The notes beneath the pieces were generated by a model, which was given only the letters and a program-made list of their open reading frames with translations, ran no database searches and was not told where the DNA came from. A program made the translations under genes and the position numbers. From assembly GCF_003970925.1 (NCBI RefSeq), contig NZ_RWJF01000001.1:2102501-2166500 (forward strand): a stretch of DNA of 64,000 nt, written 5' to 3'. Source of the DNA: Sphingomonas ginkgonis. Lineage in GTDB: Bacteria; Pseudomonadota; Alphaproteobacteria; Sphingomonadales; Sphingomonadaceae. Each line of letters starts with the position of its first letter. The stretch's first letter is position 1. Shown one piece after another: positions 38,952 through 48,996 of the stretch.

Positions 38952-41009
38952 TCAGCCCGAGCGCAGCAGGTCGACCGCCTGGTCGCGCTCGAACAGGTAG
39001 AGGCAGACTCGCGCCGCCTGCCCGCGCGCCGATCCCAGCCCGCCATCGCGGTCGAGGAGCAGGGTGGCGTCGGAGCGGGCGAGCTCGGCGAAGGCCTGGA
39101 CGTCGTCCGGACCGGCGAGGCGGAAGGCCGCCTCCCCGCTCTGCCGAGTGCCGAGGATCTCGCCCGGGCCGCGGAGCTTCAGATCTTCCTCGGCGATCCG
39201 GAAGCCGTCGCTGGTCTCGCGCATCAAGGCGAGCCGGGCGCGTCCGGTCTCGCTGAGCTGGCCGCCGCGGACCAGCAGGCAGACCGACTTCCCCTCCCCG
39301 CGCCCGACGCGGCCGCGCAACTGGTGGAGCTGGGCGAGGCCGAAGCGCTCGGCGCCCTCGACGATCATCAGCGTGGCATTGGGCACGTCGACCCCGACCT
39401 CGATCACGGTGGTGGCGACGAGCACCGCCAGCTCGCCGGCGGCGAATGACGCCATGACGGCGTCCTTGTCCGGGCCCTTCATCCGGCCATGGACGAGGCC
39501 GACCTTGTCCGCGCCGAAGCGGAGGCGGAGGATGGTGGCGCGATCCTCGGCGGCGGCAGCGTCCGAGGTCTCGCTCTCCTCCACCAGCGGGCAGACCCAA
39601 TAGGCCTGTCCGCCGCCCGCAATGTGCCGGCCGAGCCCCTCGATCACCTCGCCCAGCCGCTCGTCGCTGACCACGCGGGTTTCGATCGGTTGGCGGCCCG
39701 GCGGCATCTCGTCGATCCGGCTGACGTCCATCTCGCCGTAGACGGTGAGCGTCAGCGTGCGCGGGATCGGCGTCGCGGTCATCACGAGCAGGTGGGGCGG
39801 CCGCTCGGCCTTGGACGACAGGAGCAGCCGCTGCGACACCCCGAAGCGGTGCTGCTCGTCGATGACCGCGAGGCCGAGGTTCCGGTACGCGACCTTCTCC
39901 TGGAAGATGGCGTGGGTGCCGACGAGGATGTCAATTTCGCCGCTCGCCAGCCCCATCAGCACGGAGTCACGCGCCCGCCCCTTTTCGCGGCCGGTCAGGA
40001 TGGCGATGCGGACCCCGATCGGGTCGAGCTGGCGCAGCAGGGTCGCATGGTGCTGGCGGGCGAGGATCTCGGTCGGCGCGAGCAGCGCGGCCTGCGCGCC
40101 GGCCTCGACCGCGTTGAGCATGGCAAGCAAGGCCACCAGCGTCTTGCCCGACCCGACGTCGCCCTGCAGCAGCCGCAACATCGGCGTCGCCTGCGCCATG
40201 TCGCCGCGGATCTCTTCCGACACGCGCCGCTGCGCGCCCGTCAGGCTGTAGGGCAATCGAAGCCGGTCGGTCAGCCGCCCGTCTCCGGCGAGCGGCACGC
40301 CACGCTTGCGCCGGCTCGACTGGCGGAGCAGCAGCAGGGCAAGCTGGTTGGCAAAAATCTCATCGTAAGCCAGTCGCTTGCGGGCATCGGTTGCGAGCGG
40401 ATCGGAATGGATGAGGGCCAATGCCCGGCGCCACTCGGGCCACGCTTCGCGCGACACGAGGCTCGGCTCGATCCACTCGGGCAGCTCGGGGGCGCGTTCC
40501 AGCGCAGCCTTGACCATCTCGGCGAGGCGGCGGTTGGTGAGCCCCTCGGTGAGCGGATAGACCGGCTCGCGCAGCGGCAAGTCGGCAGCCCTCGCGGCAT
40601 CGAGCACCTCGGGGTGGATCATCTGCCACTCCTCGCCCCACGCCTCGAGCTTGCCGGCGATGAGCTTGCGCTCGTCGAGCGGCAGGCTCTTCTTTCCCCA
40701 GCCGGGATTGTTGAAATAGACGAGCGTGATGGTGTTGCCGTCGGTATCGCGGGCGGACACCCGGAATGGCGCGCGGCCGACACCCGAGCGATGCTGGAAC
40801 GGCGTGACCTCGAGCAGGACGATGCGGCCGAGCAGCGCCGGGCTGGCAGCGGGTGCGCGGATCCGCTCGATCACCCCGCTCGGAAGGTGGAACAGGAGGT
40901 CGACCGTCCGGCGCAGGTCGAGCCGGTGCAGCGTCTTGGCAACCTGCGGGCCGACGCCCTTCAGCGCTTCGACCTCGGTGAACAGGGGATTGAGCAGGTC
41001 GGGGCGCAT
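38952..41009 (-). CDS. recG: ATP-dependent DNA helicase RecG
   Basis: 685-residue fork-reversal and Holliday-junction helicase. N-terminal wedge domain with an OB fold (about 60-160) and superfamily 2 motor: motif I GDVGSGKTLVALLAML, motif II DEQH, motif III MTATPIPRTL, motif VI QLHQLRGRVGRGEGKSVCLL. The length matches RecG. Divergent from the exported protein gene at 41153. Confidence 0.97.
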   Translation of the reverse strand: MRPDLLNPLFTEVEALKGVGPQVAKTLHRLDLRRTVDLLFHLPSGVIERIRAPAASPALLGRIVLLEVTPFQHRSGVGRAPFRVSARDTDGNTITLVYFNNPGWGKKSLPLDERKLIAGKLEAWGEEWQMIHPEVLDAARAADLPLREPVYPLTEGLTNRRLAEMVKAALERAPELPEWIEPSLVSREAWPEWRRALALIHSDPLATDARKRLAYDEIFANQLALLLLRQSSRRKRGVPLAGDGRLTDRLRLPYSLTGAQRRVSEEIRGDMAQATPMLRLLQGDVGSGKTLVALLAMLNAVEAGAQAALLAPTEILARQHHATLLRQLDPIGVRIAILTGREKGRARDSVLMGLASGEIDILVGTHAIFQEKVAYRNLGLAVIDEQHRFGVSQRLLLSSKAERPPHLLVMTATPIPRTLTLTVYGEMDVSRIDEMPPGRQPIETRVVSDERLGEVIEGLGRHIAGGGQAYWVCPLVEESETSDAAAAEDRATILRLRFGADKVGLVHGRMKGPDKDAVMASFAAGELAVLVATTVIEVGVDVPNATLMIVEGAERFGLAQLHQLRGRVGRGEGKSVCLLVRGGQLSETGRARLALMRETSDGFRIAEEDLKLRGPGEILGTRQSGEAAFRLAGPDDVQAFAELARSDATLLLDRDGGLGSARGQAARVCLYLFERDQAVDLLRSG

Positions 41010-41152
41010 CGGGCCGCCTGCCTAGCGCGCCACGCGGCGCTTGTCAGGCTCGCCGCTTTGCCGCGACTCGGCAAGTGTCATAAGCTTGCAGCGGCGGGAG
41101 CGGCGTTGCCCCATGTGCCCGGGTTTCGCTCCTTTAACGAGGAGTGAGCGCC

Positions 41153-41755
41153 ATGTTACAACAGATTGCATTTGCAGCATTATCGGTGATGTCAGCGGAT
41201 CCGGTCGGAGCCGCTGGCGGAGAACCCAGCCTGGAGCAGGTCAAGGCGGCGAGCGAGCGTTACCGCGATGTCAGCGTCGCATTGAAGGACGGCTATGTCC
41301 GCGATCCGGCCAACGTCTGCGAGACGGCGGCGATGATGGGGCGCCCCGACAGCCTCGGTGCGATGGGGGTTCATTATTTCCGGCCCGACCTCCTGGGGAT
41401 CAAGCGGCCGCCCGACCCGCGGGTCGACGGCGATGGCACCCACACCGACTTCCTGAAGCCCGGAATCCTCATCTACGAGCCGCAGGCGGACGGCTCGATG
41501 CAGCTGGTCGCGGTCGAGAACCTGGTCTTCAAGAAAAGCTGGCTGGCCGCGCACCCGTCCCCGCCGACCTTCCATGGCCTCGGCTACGACGACATGGAGG
41601 ACGACCCCAAGACGGCGCTCGACGAAGCGCACAATTTCCAGCCGCACTTCGACCGGCACGTCTGGCTCTACCGATCCAACCCGAACGGGGTGTTCGCCCA
41701 GTTCAACCCGCGGGTGACCTGCCAGCATCATGGCGGAAAGGCGATGAGCCACTGA
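41153..41755 (+). CDS. Exported hypothetical protein (200 aa)
   Basis: The ATG at 41153 has GAGGAG 7 bases upstream, better placed than a GTG nine bases earlier. A signal peptide (MLQQIAFAALSVMSADPVGA) leads to a His-, Asp- and Pro-rich soluble domain: YRDVSVALKDGYVRDPANVC, GVHYFRPDLLG, FHGLGYDDMEDDPKTALDEA and FNPRVTCQHH. Two Cys and clustered His/Asp suggest metal binding, but this is only composition. I recognise no named family. Confidence 0.78.
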   Translation: MLQQIAFAALSVMSADPVGAAGGEPSLEQVKAASERYRDVSVALKDGYVRDPANVCETAAMMGRPDSLGAMGVHYFRPDLLGIKRPPDPRVDGDGTHTDFLKPGILIYEPQADGSMQLVAVENLVFKKSWLAAHPSPPTFHGLGYDDMEDDPKTALDEAHNFQPHFDRHVWLYRSNPNGVFAQFNPRVTCQHHGGKAMSH

Positions 41756-41791
41756 GATGACAAGCGAGCCTGCGGTGCCTATCTGTGCCGC

Positions 41792-42058
41792 ATGCATCCC
41801 GACGAGGAACTGAGGCGCCTCCACTGGCGCGCGCACCATCGCGGCACGCGCGAGGCGGACATGATGATCGGCGGCTTCTTCGACGCCCATGCGGCGCGCT
41901 GGAGCCAGCTGGAGCGCGCCTGGTTCACCGCTTTGCTCGACGAGCAAGACGTCGACATCATGGCCTGGGCGATCGGAACCGCCGTTCCGCCGGAACGCTT
42001 CGCCGGTGCCGCCATGACGGCGCTGCAAAAGCTCGATTACCTCAAGGTGGCGCGTTGA
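41792..42058 (+). CDS. sdhE: FAD assembly factor SdhE (succinate dehydrogenase assembly factor 2)
   Basis: 88 residues with the hallmark RGTREADMMIGGF motif (RGxxE) and the five-helix DUF339 pattern (ERAWFTALLDEQDVDIMAWA). It helps attach FAD covalently to SdhA and FrdA. The stop overlaps the TTG start of mfd by three bases. Confidence 0.93.
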   Translation: MHPDEELRRLHWRAHHRGTREADMMIGGFFDAHAARWSQLERAWFTALLDEQDVDIMAWAIGTAVPPERFAGAAMTALQKLDYLKVAR

Positions 42059-45000
42059 ACCTCGACAAGATCCTCAAGAGCGGCGAGCCGCTGACGCTCG
42101 CCGGCGTGCCCACCGGCTTCCTGCCCTGGCTCGCTGCGGACCTTGCGCGCGCGGCGCACGGGACGGGCGGCGGCGGTCGTGCGGTGGTGATCGTTCCCGA
42201 CGAGCAGGCGATGCGCGCGCTGGCGGACACGGCGCCGGTGTTCGCGCCGGAAATCGAGGTGGTGAGCTTTCCGGCGTGGGACTGCCTGCCCTACGATCGC
42301 AGCTCGCCGACGCTCCGCGTCATGGCCGAGCGGCTTTCCGCTTTGCACCAGTTGCAGGCCAAGCGGACGGGCCCGCAGCTGCTGGTGGCGACCGCCAACG
42401 CCGCGACGCAGCGGCTGCTGACACCCTTCCGAATCCGCCAGCTCACCCGCCGGCTCGCGCCCGGCGAGCGGATCGACCGCGACCAGCTGGTGAAGCTGCT
42501 GACCGCCAACGGCTACCAGCGGGTCGAGAGCGTCCACGACGCGGGCGAATATGCGGTGCGCGGCTCGCTGGTCGACCTGTTCCCGGCCGGCGAGAGCATG
42601 GGCGTCCGGCTCGACTTCTTCGGCGACGAGGTCGAGACGATGCGGCGGTTCGACCCCGCCGACCAGCGGACGACCGGGCCGGCCGAGGCCTTCACCCTGA
42701 TGCCGGCGAGCGAAGCGCTGCTCGACGAGGAGAGCATCAAGCGATTCCGCGCCCGCTACCGCGAGACGTTCGGGGCGAACGCCACCGGCGACCCGCTCTA
42801 CCAGGCAATCTCTGACGGGCGTCGGCTGGCCGGCATGGAGCATTGGCTCCCATTGTTCGAGGAGAAGCTGGCGACCCTGTTCGACCATCTCGGCGACGGC
42901 GACCTGATCGTCCGCGACGGCGGTACCGACGGCGCGCTGACCAGCCGCTTCGAGAGCATCCAAGACTATTTTCAGAACCGCGAGCGGGCGATGGTCGCCG
43001 AGCCGGGAAGCTACCGGCCGCTCGCCCCGCAGGCGCTCTATTTCGCCAAGAAGGAATGGGACCAGACGGTCGCCGACCGGCCGATCCATCTCGCCTCCGC
43101 CTTCCCCGAGCCCGAGGGGCCGCGCACGATCGACTTCGGGGTGACCGCCGCACGCGACTTCGCGCCGGAGCGAGCGCAGAACGAGAATGTCTACGAAGCC
43201 GTTGCAGAGCATGTCGCCAAGCTACGGAAGGGCAAGCACAAGATCGTGCTTGCCTCCTACAGCGGCGGCGCCCGCGAGCGGCTCGCGGGGCTGCTCAAGG
43301 ATCATGGCCTGACCAGCCTCCGCGCGGTCGACGGCTGGCAGGAGGCGCTCGGCGTCGCCAACAGCGCGGCGCTGCTCGTCCTCCCGCTCGAACATGGCTT
43401 CACCACGCCCGACGTCGCGGTGCTGACCGAGCAGGACATGCTCGGCGACCGGCTGGTGCGGCGGCGCAAGCGGCGCAAGAGCGCGGACGCCTTCCTGTCG
43501 GAGCTGGCGACGCTCACTCCGGGCGACCTCGTCGTCCATGCCGACCATGGCATCGGCCGATACGAAGGGCTGGCGCAGGTCAAGGTCGGCAACGCGCCGC
43601 ACGACTGCGTGGCGCTCGAATATGCCGGCGGCAACAAGCTCTACGTCCCGGTCGAGAACATCGACGTCCTGACCCGCTACGGCGCGGAGAATGAGGGCGT
43701 GCAGCTCGACCGGCTCGGCGGCGAGGCGTGGCAGCGCCGCAAGGCGCGGATGAAGGAGCGGATTCGCGAGATCGCGGGCGAGCTCATTCAGACCGCCGCG
43801 CTGCGCGCCACCCGCGCGGGCGCCGTCGCCGAGGCGGACAGCACCTACCCCGCCTTCGTCGACCGCTTTCCCTATGAGGAAACCGAAGACCAGGACCGGG
43901 CGATCGGCGACGTTCTCGAAGATCTCGGCGCCGGGCGGCCGATGGACCGGCTGGTCTGCGGTGACGTCGGGTTCGGCAAGACCGAGGTCGCGCTGCGCGC
44001 CGCGTTCGTCGCCGCGATGGCCGGCTACCAGGTCGCGCTGGTCTGCCCGACGACCCTGCTAGCGCGCCAGCACTACGCCAATTTCGTCGAGCGTTTCAAA
44101 GGCTTCCCGATCGAAGTTGGGCGGCTGTCGAGGCTCGTCTCGTCGACTGAGGCGAAAAAGACCAAGGATCTTCTCGAGGCCGGCAAGGTCGATATCCTGA
44201 TCGGCACCCACGCGATCCTCGCCAAGGGGATCAAGTTCCGCAAGCTGGGCCTGGTCATCGTCGACGAGGAGCAGCGCTTCGGGGTCACCCACAAGGAGCG
44301 GCTGAAGGCGCTCAAGAACGACGTCCACGTCCTGACGCTGACCGCTACGCCGATCCCCCGCACGCTGCAGATGGCGATGAGCGGGTTACGCGAACTGTCG
44401 GTGATCCAGACCCCGCCGGTCGACCGGCTGGCGGTCCGCACATACGTCACCCCGTGGGACCCGATCGTCGTCCGCGAGGCGCTGCTGCGCGAACATTATC
44501 GCGGCGGCCAGAGCTATTTCGTCGTGCCCCGCGTCGCCGACCTGCCGGACATCGAGGAATGGCTGCGCGAGGAAGTGCCCGAAGTGAAGGCGATCGCCGC
44601 GCACGGGCAGATGGCTGCGGGCGAGGTCGAAGAGCGGATGAGCGCCTTCTACGACCGAAAGTACGACGTGCTCCTCTCGACCACCATCGTCGAGAGCGGG
44701 CTCGACATCCCCAGCGCCAACACGCTGGTGGTCCACCGTGCCGACCGCTTCGGCCTCGCCCAGCTCTACCAGCTGCGCGGGCGGGTCGGCCGGTCGAAGA
44801 CGCGCGCTTACGCCTATCTGACGACCCCGCCCGACCGGCAGATCACCGAGACCGCCGAAAAGCGGCTTCAGGTGCTCGCCAACCTCGACAGTCTCGGCGC
44901 CGGGTTCCAGCTTGCCAGCCACGACCTCGACATCCGCGGCGCGGGCAATCTGCTCGGCGACGAGCAGTCGGGGCACATCAAGGAGGTCGGGTTCGAGCTC

Positions 45001-45549
45001 TACCAGTCAATGCTGGAGGAGGCGATCCTAGCGGTGAAGAGCGGCCACGCCGACACGCCGAAGGAAGAGTTCTCGCCGCAGATCAATGTGGAGGCGCCGG
45101 TGATGATCCCGGAAGCCTATGTCCCCGACCTCGACCTGCGCATGGGCCTCTATCGCCGTCTTGGCGAGCTCGAGGATCGTCAGCAGGTGGAGGAATTCGC
45201 CGCCGAGCTGATCGACCGCTTCGGGCCGCTGCCGGGCGACACCGAGAACCTGCTCTCGATCGTCGAGACCAAGATCAACTGTCGCAAGGCTTGCATTGCC
45301 AAGCTCGACGTCGGCGCCAAGGGCGCGGTGGTGACCTTCGCGCCGTCCGGGTTCCCGGACGTGCCGGGGCTGCTCGGCTATGTCGATCGGCTGAAGGGCG
45401 CGGCCAAGCTGCGTCCCGACCAGAAGCTGGTTGTCAGCCGCGACTGGGGCAATGCCAAGAGCCGCCTCGACGGCGCTCTGCAGATTTCGCGCGGCCTCGC
45501 TCGGGTGGTCGCGGCGGGCGAGAAGGCCAAGGTGCTCGAGCCGGCCTGA
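42055..45549 (+). CDS. mfd: Transcription-repair coupling factor Mfd
   Basis: 1164 residues. UvrB-like N-terminal domain (SFPAWDCLPYDRSSPT), RNA-polymerase-interacting domain (PGDLVVHADHGIGRYEGLAQ), RecG-like translocase with motif I GDVGFGKTEVALRAAF, motif II DEEQRFGV, LTATPIPRTLQ and QLYQLRGRVGRS, then the C-terminal autoinhibitory D7 domain. It removes stalled polymerase and recruits UvrA. The TTG at 42055 fits the length of the family and overlaps the sdhE stop. The frame upstream runs antisense-like through sdhE. Confidence 0.95.
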   Translation: MNLDKILKSGEPLTLAGVPTGFLPWLAADLARAAHGTGGGGRAVVIVPDEQAMRALADTAPVFAPEIEVVSFPAWDCLPYDRSSPTLRVMAERLSALHQLQAKRTGPQLLVATANAATQRLLTPFRIRQLTRRLAPGERIDRDQLVKLLTANGYQRVESVHDAGEYAVRGSLVDLFPAGESMGVRLDFFGDEVETMRRFDPADQRTTGPAEAFTLMPASEALLDEESIKRFRARYRETFGANATGDPLYQAISDGRRLAGMEHWLPLFEEKLATLFDHLGDGDLIVRDGGTDGALTSRFESIQDYFQNRERAMVAEPGSYRPLAPQALYFAKKEWDQTVADRPIHLASAFPEPEGPRTIDFGVTAARDFAPERAQNENVYEAVAEHVAKLRKGKHKIVLASYSGGARERLAGLLKDHGLTSLRAVDGWQEALGVANSAALLVLPLEHGFTTPDVAVLTEQDMLGDRLVRRRKRRKSADAFLSELATLTPGDLVVHADHGIGRYEGLAQVKVGNAPHDCVALEYAGGNKLYVPVENIDVLTRYGAENEGVQLDRLGGEAWQRRKARMKERIREIAGELIQTAALRATRAGAVAEADSTYPAFVDRFPYEETEDQDRAIGDVLEDLGAGRPMDRLVCGDVGFGKTEVALRAAFVAAMAGYQVALVCPTTLLARQHYANFVERFKGFPIEVGRLSRLVSSTEAKKTKDLLEAGKVDILIGTHAILAKGIKFRKLGLVIVDEEQRFGVTHKERLKALKNDVHVLTLTATPIPRTLQMAMSGLRELSVIQTPPVDRLAVRTYVTPWDPIVVREALLREHYRGGQSYFVVPRVADLPDIEEWLREEVPEVKAIAAHGQMAAGEVEERMSAFYDRKYDVLLSTTIVESGLDIPSANTLVVHRADRFGLAQLYQLRGRVGRSKTRAYAYLTTPPDRQITETAEKRLQVLANLDSLGAGFQLASHDLDIRGAGNLLGDEQSGHIKEVGFELYQSMLEEAILAVKSGHADTPKEEFSPQINVEAPVMIPEAYVPDLDLRMGLYRRLGELEDRQQVEEFAAELIDRFGPLPGDTENLLSIVETKINCRKACIAKLDVGAKGAVVTFAPSGFPDVPGLLGYVDRLKGAAKLRPDQKLVVSRDWGNAKSRLDGALQISRGLARVVAAGEKAKVLEPA

Positions 45550-45612
45550 GAGTCTTTACTTCCGCACCTCGCTGACGCTCACTGCCGGCGGGCTCGAGCC
45601 GGGGAGGTGGCG

Positions 45613-46581
45613 TTGCGTTCGTTGATGGTGGTGCTTGCGCTGGCGTTCGGTCTCCTGTGCCCAGGCCCGCTACGGGCGGAGAACCCCCGCGTACCCGGCC
45701 CGTGGCGCCCCGCGACGGGGCTGGTCCAGGTGCCGATCTGGCCGCACGGCGCACCCGACATGGCGGACTGGAAGCAACCTCCCGAGACGGTCGAAGTCAA
45801 CGACACCACCGCGACCCTCGGCCACCGCTCGGAAGCCGCGTGGGACGTGCGCGACCCGACCATGACCGTCTACCCGCCCAAGGGGCGAAACAGCGGGGCA
45901 GCCATCGTGGTGTTCCCCGGCGGCGGGTTCCAGGCAGTGGTGGTCACGCTCGAAGGCACCGAGATCTGCGACTGGGTGACTGCGCACGGCATGACCTGCA
46001 TCCTGTCCAAGTACCGGGTGCCGGGAACGAATCACTACTGGAACGCGGCCTGCAACTGCCACGTCAGCCCGCCCGTCCCGCGCGCACTGCAAGATGCGCA
46101 GAGGACGATCCGGCTGGTCAGGTCGCGCGCGGCCGCGCTCGGCGTCGACCCCAAGCGAATCGGCGTGATGGGGTTCTCGGCGGGCGGCTACCTCGTCGCG
46201 CAGACCAGCAACATTTTCGCGCCCTCCTATCGTCCCGTCGACGCGATCGACCGGGTCAGCAGCCGTCCCGACTTCGCCATCGCGCTCTACCCGGGCCACC
46301 TCTGCCGGGAGGGTGGGAAGTTCGACCCGTCGATCCACGTCGGCAAGACCGCGCCGCCGACCTTCCTCGTCCAGGCGTGGGACGACCCCGTCGACGAGAT
46401 CTGCAACAGCACCATGTACGCGCGCGCGCTCGATGCCGCTGGCGTGCCGAGCGAGGTTCATCTCTTCGCGCACGGTGGCCATGCCTTCGCCCTTCGCAAG
46501 GCGGGCGAGCCGGTCGGTCGCTGGCCGTCGCTGCTGCTCGCCTGGCTCGGCGAGATGCACATCGTTCCGCCGTCACGCTGA
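45613..46581 (+). CDS. Secreted alpha/beta-hydrolase (esterase/acetyl-xylan-esterase-like)
   Basis: 322 residues from a TTG five bases after GGGGAGG. A GTG at 45607 and an ATG at 45625 are alternatives. Signal peptide (LMVVLALAFGLLCPGPLRA). The hydrolase fold has the oxyanion loop VVFPGGGFQAVV, nucleophile elbow GFSAGGYL, then acid AWDDPVD and His in HGGHAFALR. This pattern is common in sphingomonad esterases near xylan or pectin genes. The substrate is not known, and no polysaccharide locus is visible here. Confidence 0.87.
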   Translation: MRSLMVVLALAFGLLCPGPLRAENPRVPGPWRPATGLVQVPIWPHGAPDMADWKQPPETVEVNDTTATLGHRSEAAWDVRDPTMTVYPPKGRNSGAAIVVFPGGGFQAVVVTLEGTEICDWVTAHGMTCILSKYRVPGTNHYWNAACNCHVSPPVPRALQDAQRTIRLVRSRAAALGVDPKRIGVMGFSAGGYLVAQTSNIFAPSYRPVDAIDRVSSRPDFAIALYPGHLCREGGKFDPSIHVGKTAPPTFLVQAWDDPVDEICNSTMYARALDAAGVPSEVHLFAHGGHAFALRKAGEPVGRWPSLLLAWLGEMHIVPPSR

Positions 46582-46584
46582 GCT

Positions 46585-46623
46585 GGCAGCGGCCGAAAGC
46601 CGTCAAATCTTGCGGCCGCTGCC
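46585..46623 (+). terminator. Strong hairpin after the esterase gene
   Basis: Perfect 11-bp inverted repeat GGCAGCGGCCG / CGGCCGCTGCC around a 17-base loop, starting four bases after the esterase stop codon and followed by GCTTTGCCCG. The position and stem suit a transcription terminator, though the T-run is short. Confidence 0.55.
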
Positions 46624-46696
46624 GCTTTGCCCGATAAGCGACTCAGTGGCGTTTGGCGGCGCGGTTGCGACCGTGCCTCGGCAAGGGGAAGATGCC

Positions 46697-46942
46697 ATGC
46701 TCAAGAATGTCGGACCGGAAGACCGCCTGGTGCGGGTCGTCGTCGCGCTAGTGCTCGCCGCGCTCATCTACCTCGTCCCGATCACCGGCACCGCAGCGCT
46801 CCTCACCGGGCTGGTCGCGGCCGTGCTGCTGGTCACCGGGCTGCTTGCGCGCTGCCCGGCCTACAAGCTGATCGGGGTCGACACCTCGATCCAGGAACAG
46901 CCCTACTCGACGACGGACGAGCGGGCCGGCTTCCGCAACTGA
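46697..46942 (+). CDS. DUF2892 inner-membrane protein (YgaP-type membrane domain)
   Basis: 81 residues starting MLKNVGPEDRLVRVVVALVL, two membrane spans (VVVALVLAALIYLVPITG and ALLTGLVAAVLLVTGLLA), then CPAYKLIGVDTS. This is the standard DUF2892 layout. The role is unknown. In some proteins this domain follows a rhodanese domain, which is absent here. A GGGG-containing ribosome binding site lies about 10 bases upstream. Confidence 0.88.
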   Translation: MLKNVGPEDRLVRVVVALVLAALIYLVPITGTAALLTGLVAAVLLVTGLLARCPAYKLIGVDTSIQEQPYSTTDERAGFRN

Positions 46943-46957
46943 CGGGCGCGGCCGGGG

Positions 46958-47797
46958 CTAGGCGGCGCAGGCCGCTTCGGCCCGGCCGGCCTCGATGAAG
47001 AAGAGCAGTTCCTCTTCGCTCAGCGGGACGGCGCCTAGGAAGCCCTGGTAAAGATCGCAGCCCCACTCGGCAAGCAGGCCGAGTTGCGCTTCGCTTTCAA
47101 CGCCTTCCACGACGACACTCAGATTGAGTTCGCGCGCGAGACGGATCATCGCTTTGACCACGATCCGGTCACGGCTGCCGCCGACAATGTCGCGGATCAG
47201 CCCGCGGTCGATCTTAATCGTGTCGAGTGGAAGCGAGCTGAGATAGGCGAGGCTGGAATAGCCCGTCCCGAAGTCGTCGATCGCAATCCGCACCCCGGCG
47301 GCGCGTAGCTGCGCGAGACGGGCCGACGCGGCGATCCGGTCATCGACCAGGCTTCCCTCGGTGATCTCCATCGTCAGCCGGGCGGGCGGCAGCTCCGCCT
47401 CGCCGAGCTGCGCCAGCAGCCAGCGCTCGAACCCCGGCCGGGCCACGTCCTGCGGCAGGAGGTTGAGCGAAAGGCGCAGCTCCGCCATCGGCCCGGCCCA
47501 GCCGGCCACCGTCTGGATCGCTTTGCGCTGGATGTGGCGCGACAGCCGCTCGGCCAGCCCGGCGCGCTCGGCGCGCGCGAACAGCTGCTCGGGCCGCGGC
47601 TCCCCGGCCCACCGCGCGAGCGCCTCCACGGCGACGATGCGGCCGGTGGCGGGGACGATCTGCGGCTGAAAGAGGATGGTGATCTCGTCCGCCGCGATGG
47701 CACGCGCGAGCGCCGCGTCGGGCCCTCTCACCTCGACGGTCGTCACGGTTCGGTCGGACTCCCGGTCCTTCCGCCACTGCCTCTTCCACGCGAACAT
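46958..47797 (-). CDS. EAL-domain cyclic-di-GMP phosphodiesterase
   Basis: 279 residues, almost entirely EAL domain. Catalytic motifs are kept: VEALARW (EAL), LNLLPQD, EITEGSLVDD, DDFGTGYSSLAYL, IKIDR and VVVEGVES. No sensor or membrane part, and a charged 25-residue N-terminus. All metal ligands appear present, so it should hydrolyse c-di-GMP to pGpG. It stands alone between convergent and divergent neighbours. Confidence 0.92.
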   Translation of the reverse strand: MFAWKRQWRKDRESDRTVTTVEVRGPDAALARAIAADEITILFQPQIVPATGRIVAVEALARWAGEPRPEQLFARAERAGLAERLSRHIQRKAIQTVAGWAGPMAELRLSLNLLPQDVARPGFERWLLAQLGEAELPPARLTMEITEGSLVDDRIAASARLAQLRAAGVRIAIDDFGTGYSSLAYLSSLPLDTIKIDRGLIRDIVGGSRDRIVVKAMIRLARELNLSVVVEGVESEAQLGLLAEWGCDLYQGFLGAVPLSEEELLFFIEAGRAEAACAA

Positions 47798-47916
47798 GGG
47801 GACCTCCTAGAAGAGCCGCTCCGGTGTCGTCTGCGGCGCATTCGGCGTTGCTCCGGAACGGGACAGTGGTCTCGTTCGTCCCCTTGGCCTAAGATGCCGG
47901 GCGAAAGGAGCCGCGC

Positions 47917-48735
47917 GTGACGATCCAGGGGGCTGCGCCGACCATGACGGCCGACCGCGACCTCGCGCGGCTGGGGGTCGGGCTGGTTTCCTCCTACACC
48001 GAAGCGGCGCGCGCCGCGGAGGAGCTGCTCCGCCGCCGCTATCATTGGGCGGACGCGGCCGAGGCGGAGACGCTGGTCGCGCTCGGCGGCGACGGCTTCA
48101 TGCTGCACACGCTCCACGACATGCTCGATCTCGGCCACCCTCGGCCGGTGTTCGGAATGAACCGCGGAACGGTCGGCTTCCTGATGAACGAATGGCGGAT
48201 GGACCGGCTCGCCGAGCGGATCGCCGGGGCCAAGCCGATCCACGTCGCGCCATTGATCATGAAGGCTACCTGCGTCGACGGGAACACGCACAGCCATGCC
48301 GCGATCAACGAGGTCTCGCTACTCCGCGAGACCCGCAACACCGCCAAGATCGAGGTCAGCGTCAACGGCCGCGTCGCGCTGCCCGAGCTGGTGGCGGACG
48401 GCGTCCTGGTGGCGACGCCGGCGGGCTCGACCGCCTACAACCTCTCCGCGCATGGACCGATCCTGCCGCTGCAGGCGCGGATGCTAGCGCTCACCCCGAT
48501 CAGCCCGTTCCGTCCCCGCCGCTGGTCGGGCGCGATCCTGCCCGACGACACGCGGATCCACTTCCGGGTGCTCGACGCCGGGCAGCGCAGCGTCTCGGCG
48601 GTCGCCGACCAGTTCGAGGTGCGCGACGTCGCCACCGTCGAGGTCAGCCTCGACCGAAGCGCCTCGCTGACCCTGTTGTTCGACCCCGAGCACGCGCTCG
48701 ACGAGCGGATCGCGATGGAGCAATTCGCCACGTGA
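47917..48735 (+). CDS. nadK: NAD kinase
   Basis: 272 residues. GTG start at 47917 with AAAGGAG six bases upstream. The GGDG motif is in LVALGGDGFMLHTLHDML, the NAD-binding region includes GMNRGTVGFLMNEW and the helix loop DGVLVATPAGSTAYNLSAHG. It makes NADP. 58 bases before tRNA-Asn. Confidence 0.95.
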   Translation: MTIQGAAPTMTADRDLARLGVGLVSSYTEAARAAEELLRRRYHWADAAEAETLVALGGDGFMLHTLHDMLDLGHPRPVFGMNRGTVGFLMNEWRMDRLAERIAGAKPIHVAPLIMKATCVDGNTHSHAAINEVSLLRETRNTAKIEVSVNGRVALPELVADGVLVATPAGSTAYNLSAHGPILPLQARMLALTPISPFRPRRWSGAILPDDTRIHFRVLDAGQRSVSAVADQFEVRDVATVEVSLDRSASLTLLFDPEHALDERIAMEQFAT

Positions 48736-48793
48736 GGTCTTGCCAAGGCAAATCCGCTAGGCCATAGGCGCGCTCGTTCGAAAGACACGCTGT

Positions 48794-48868
48794 TCCCCGA
48801 TAGCTCAGCGGTAGAGTAGGTGACTGTTAATCACTTGGTCGTTGGTTCGAATCCAACTCGGGGAGCCA
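48794..48868 (+). tRNA. tRNA-Asn (anticodon GTT)
   Basis: 75 bases with encoded CCA. Acceptor TCCCCGA/TCGGGGA, anticodon loop CTGTTAA giving GTT, T-loop GGTTCGAATCC. Encodes the Asn tRNA. It follows nadK. Confidence 0.97.
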
Positions 48869-48996
48869 CTTTTTCCACCATCGTCCAGATTGCTGCCGAC
48901 TAAGCTCGGCCATGCTGTGCTTCGGCCCACCGGCCGCGGATAGTGGATATGAACCCAGCAGTCGCGCCGCCCCCTCGCAGCCTGTCGCGATCAGCT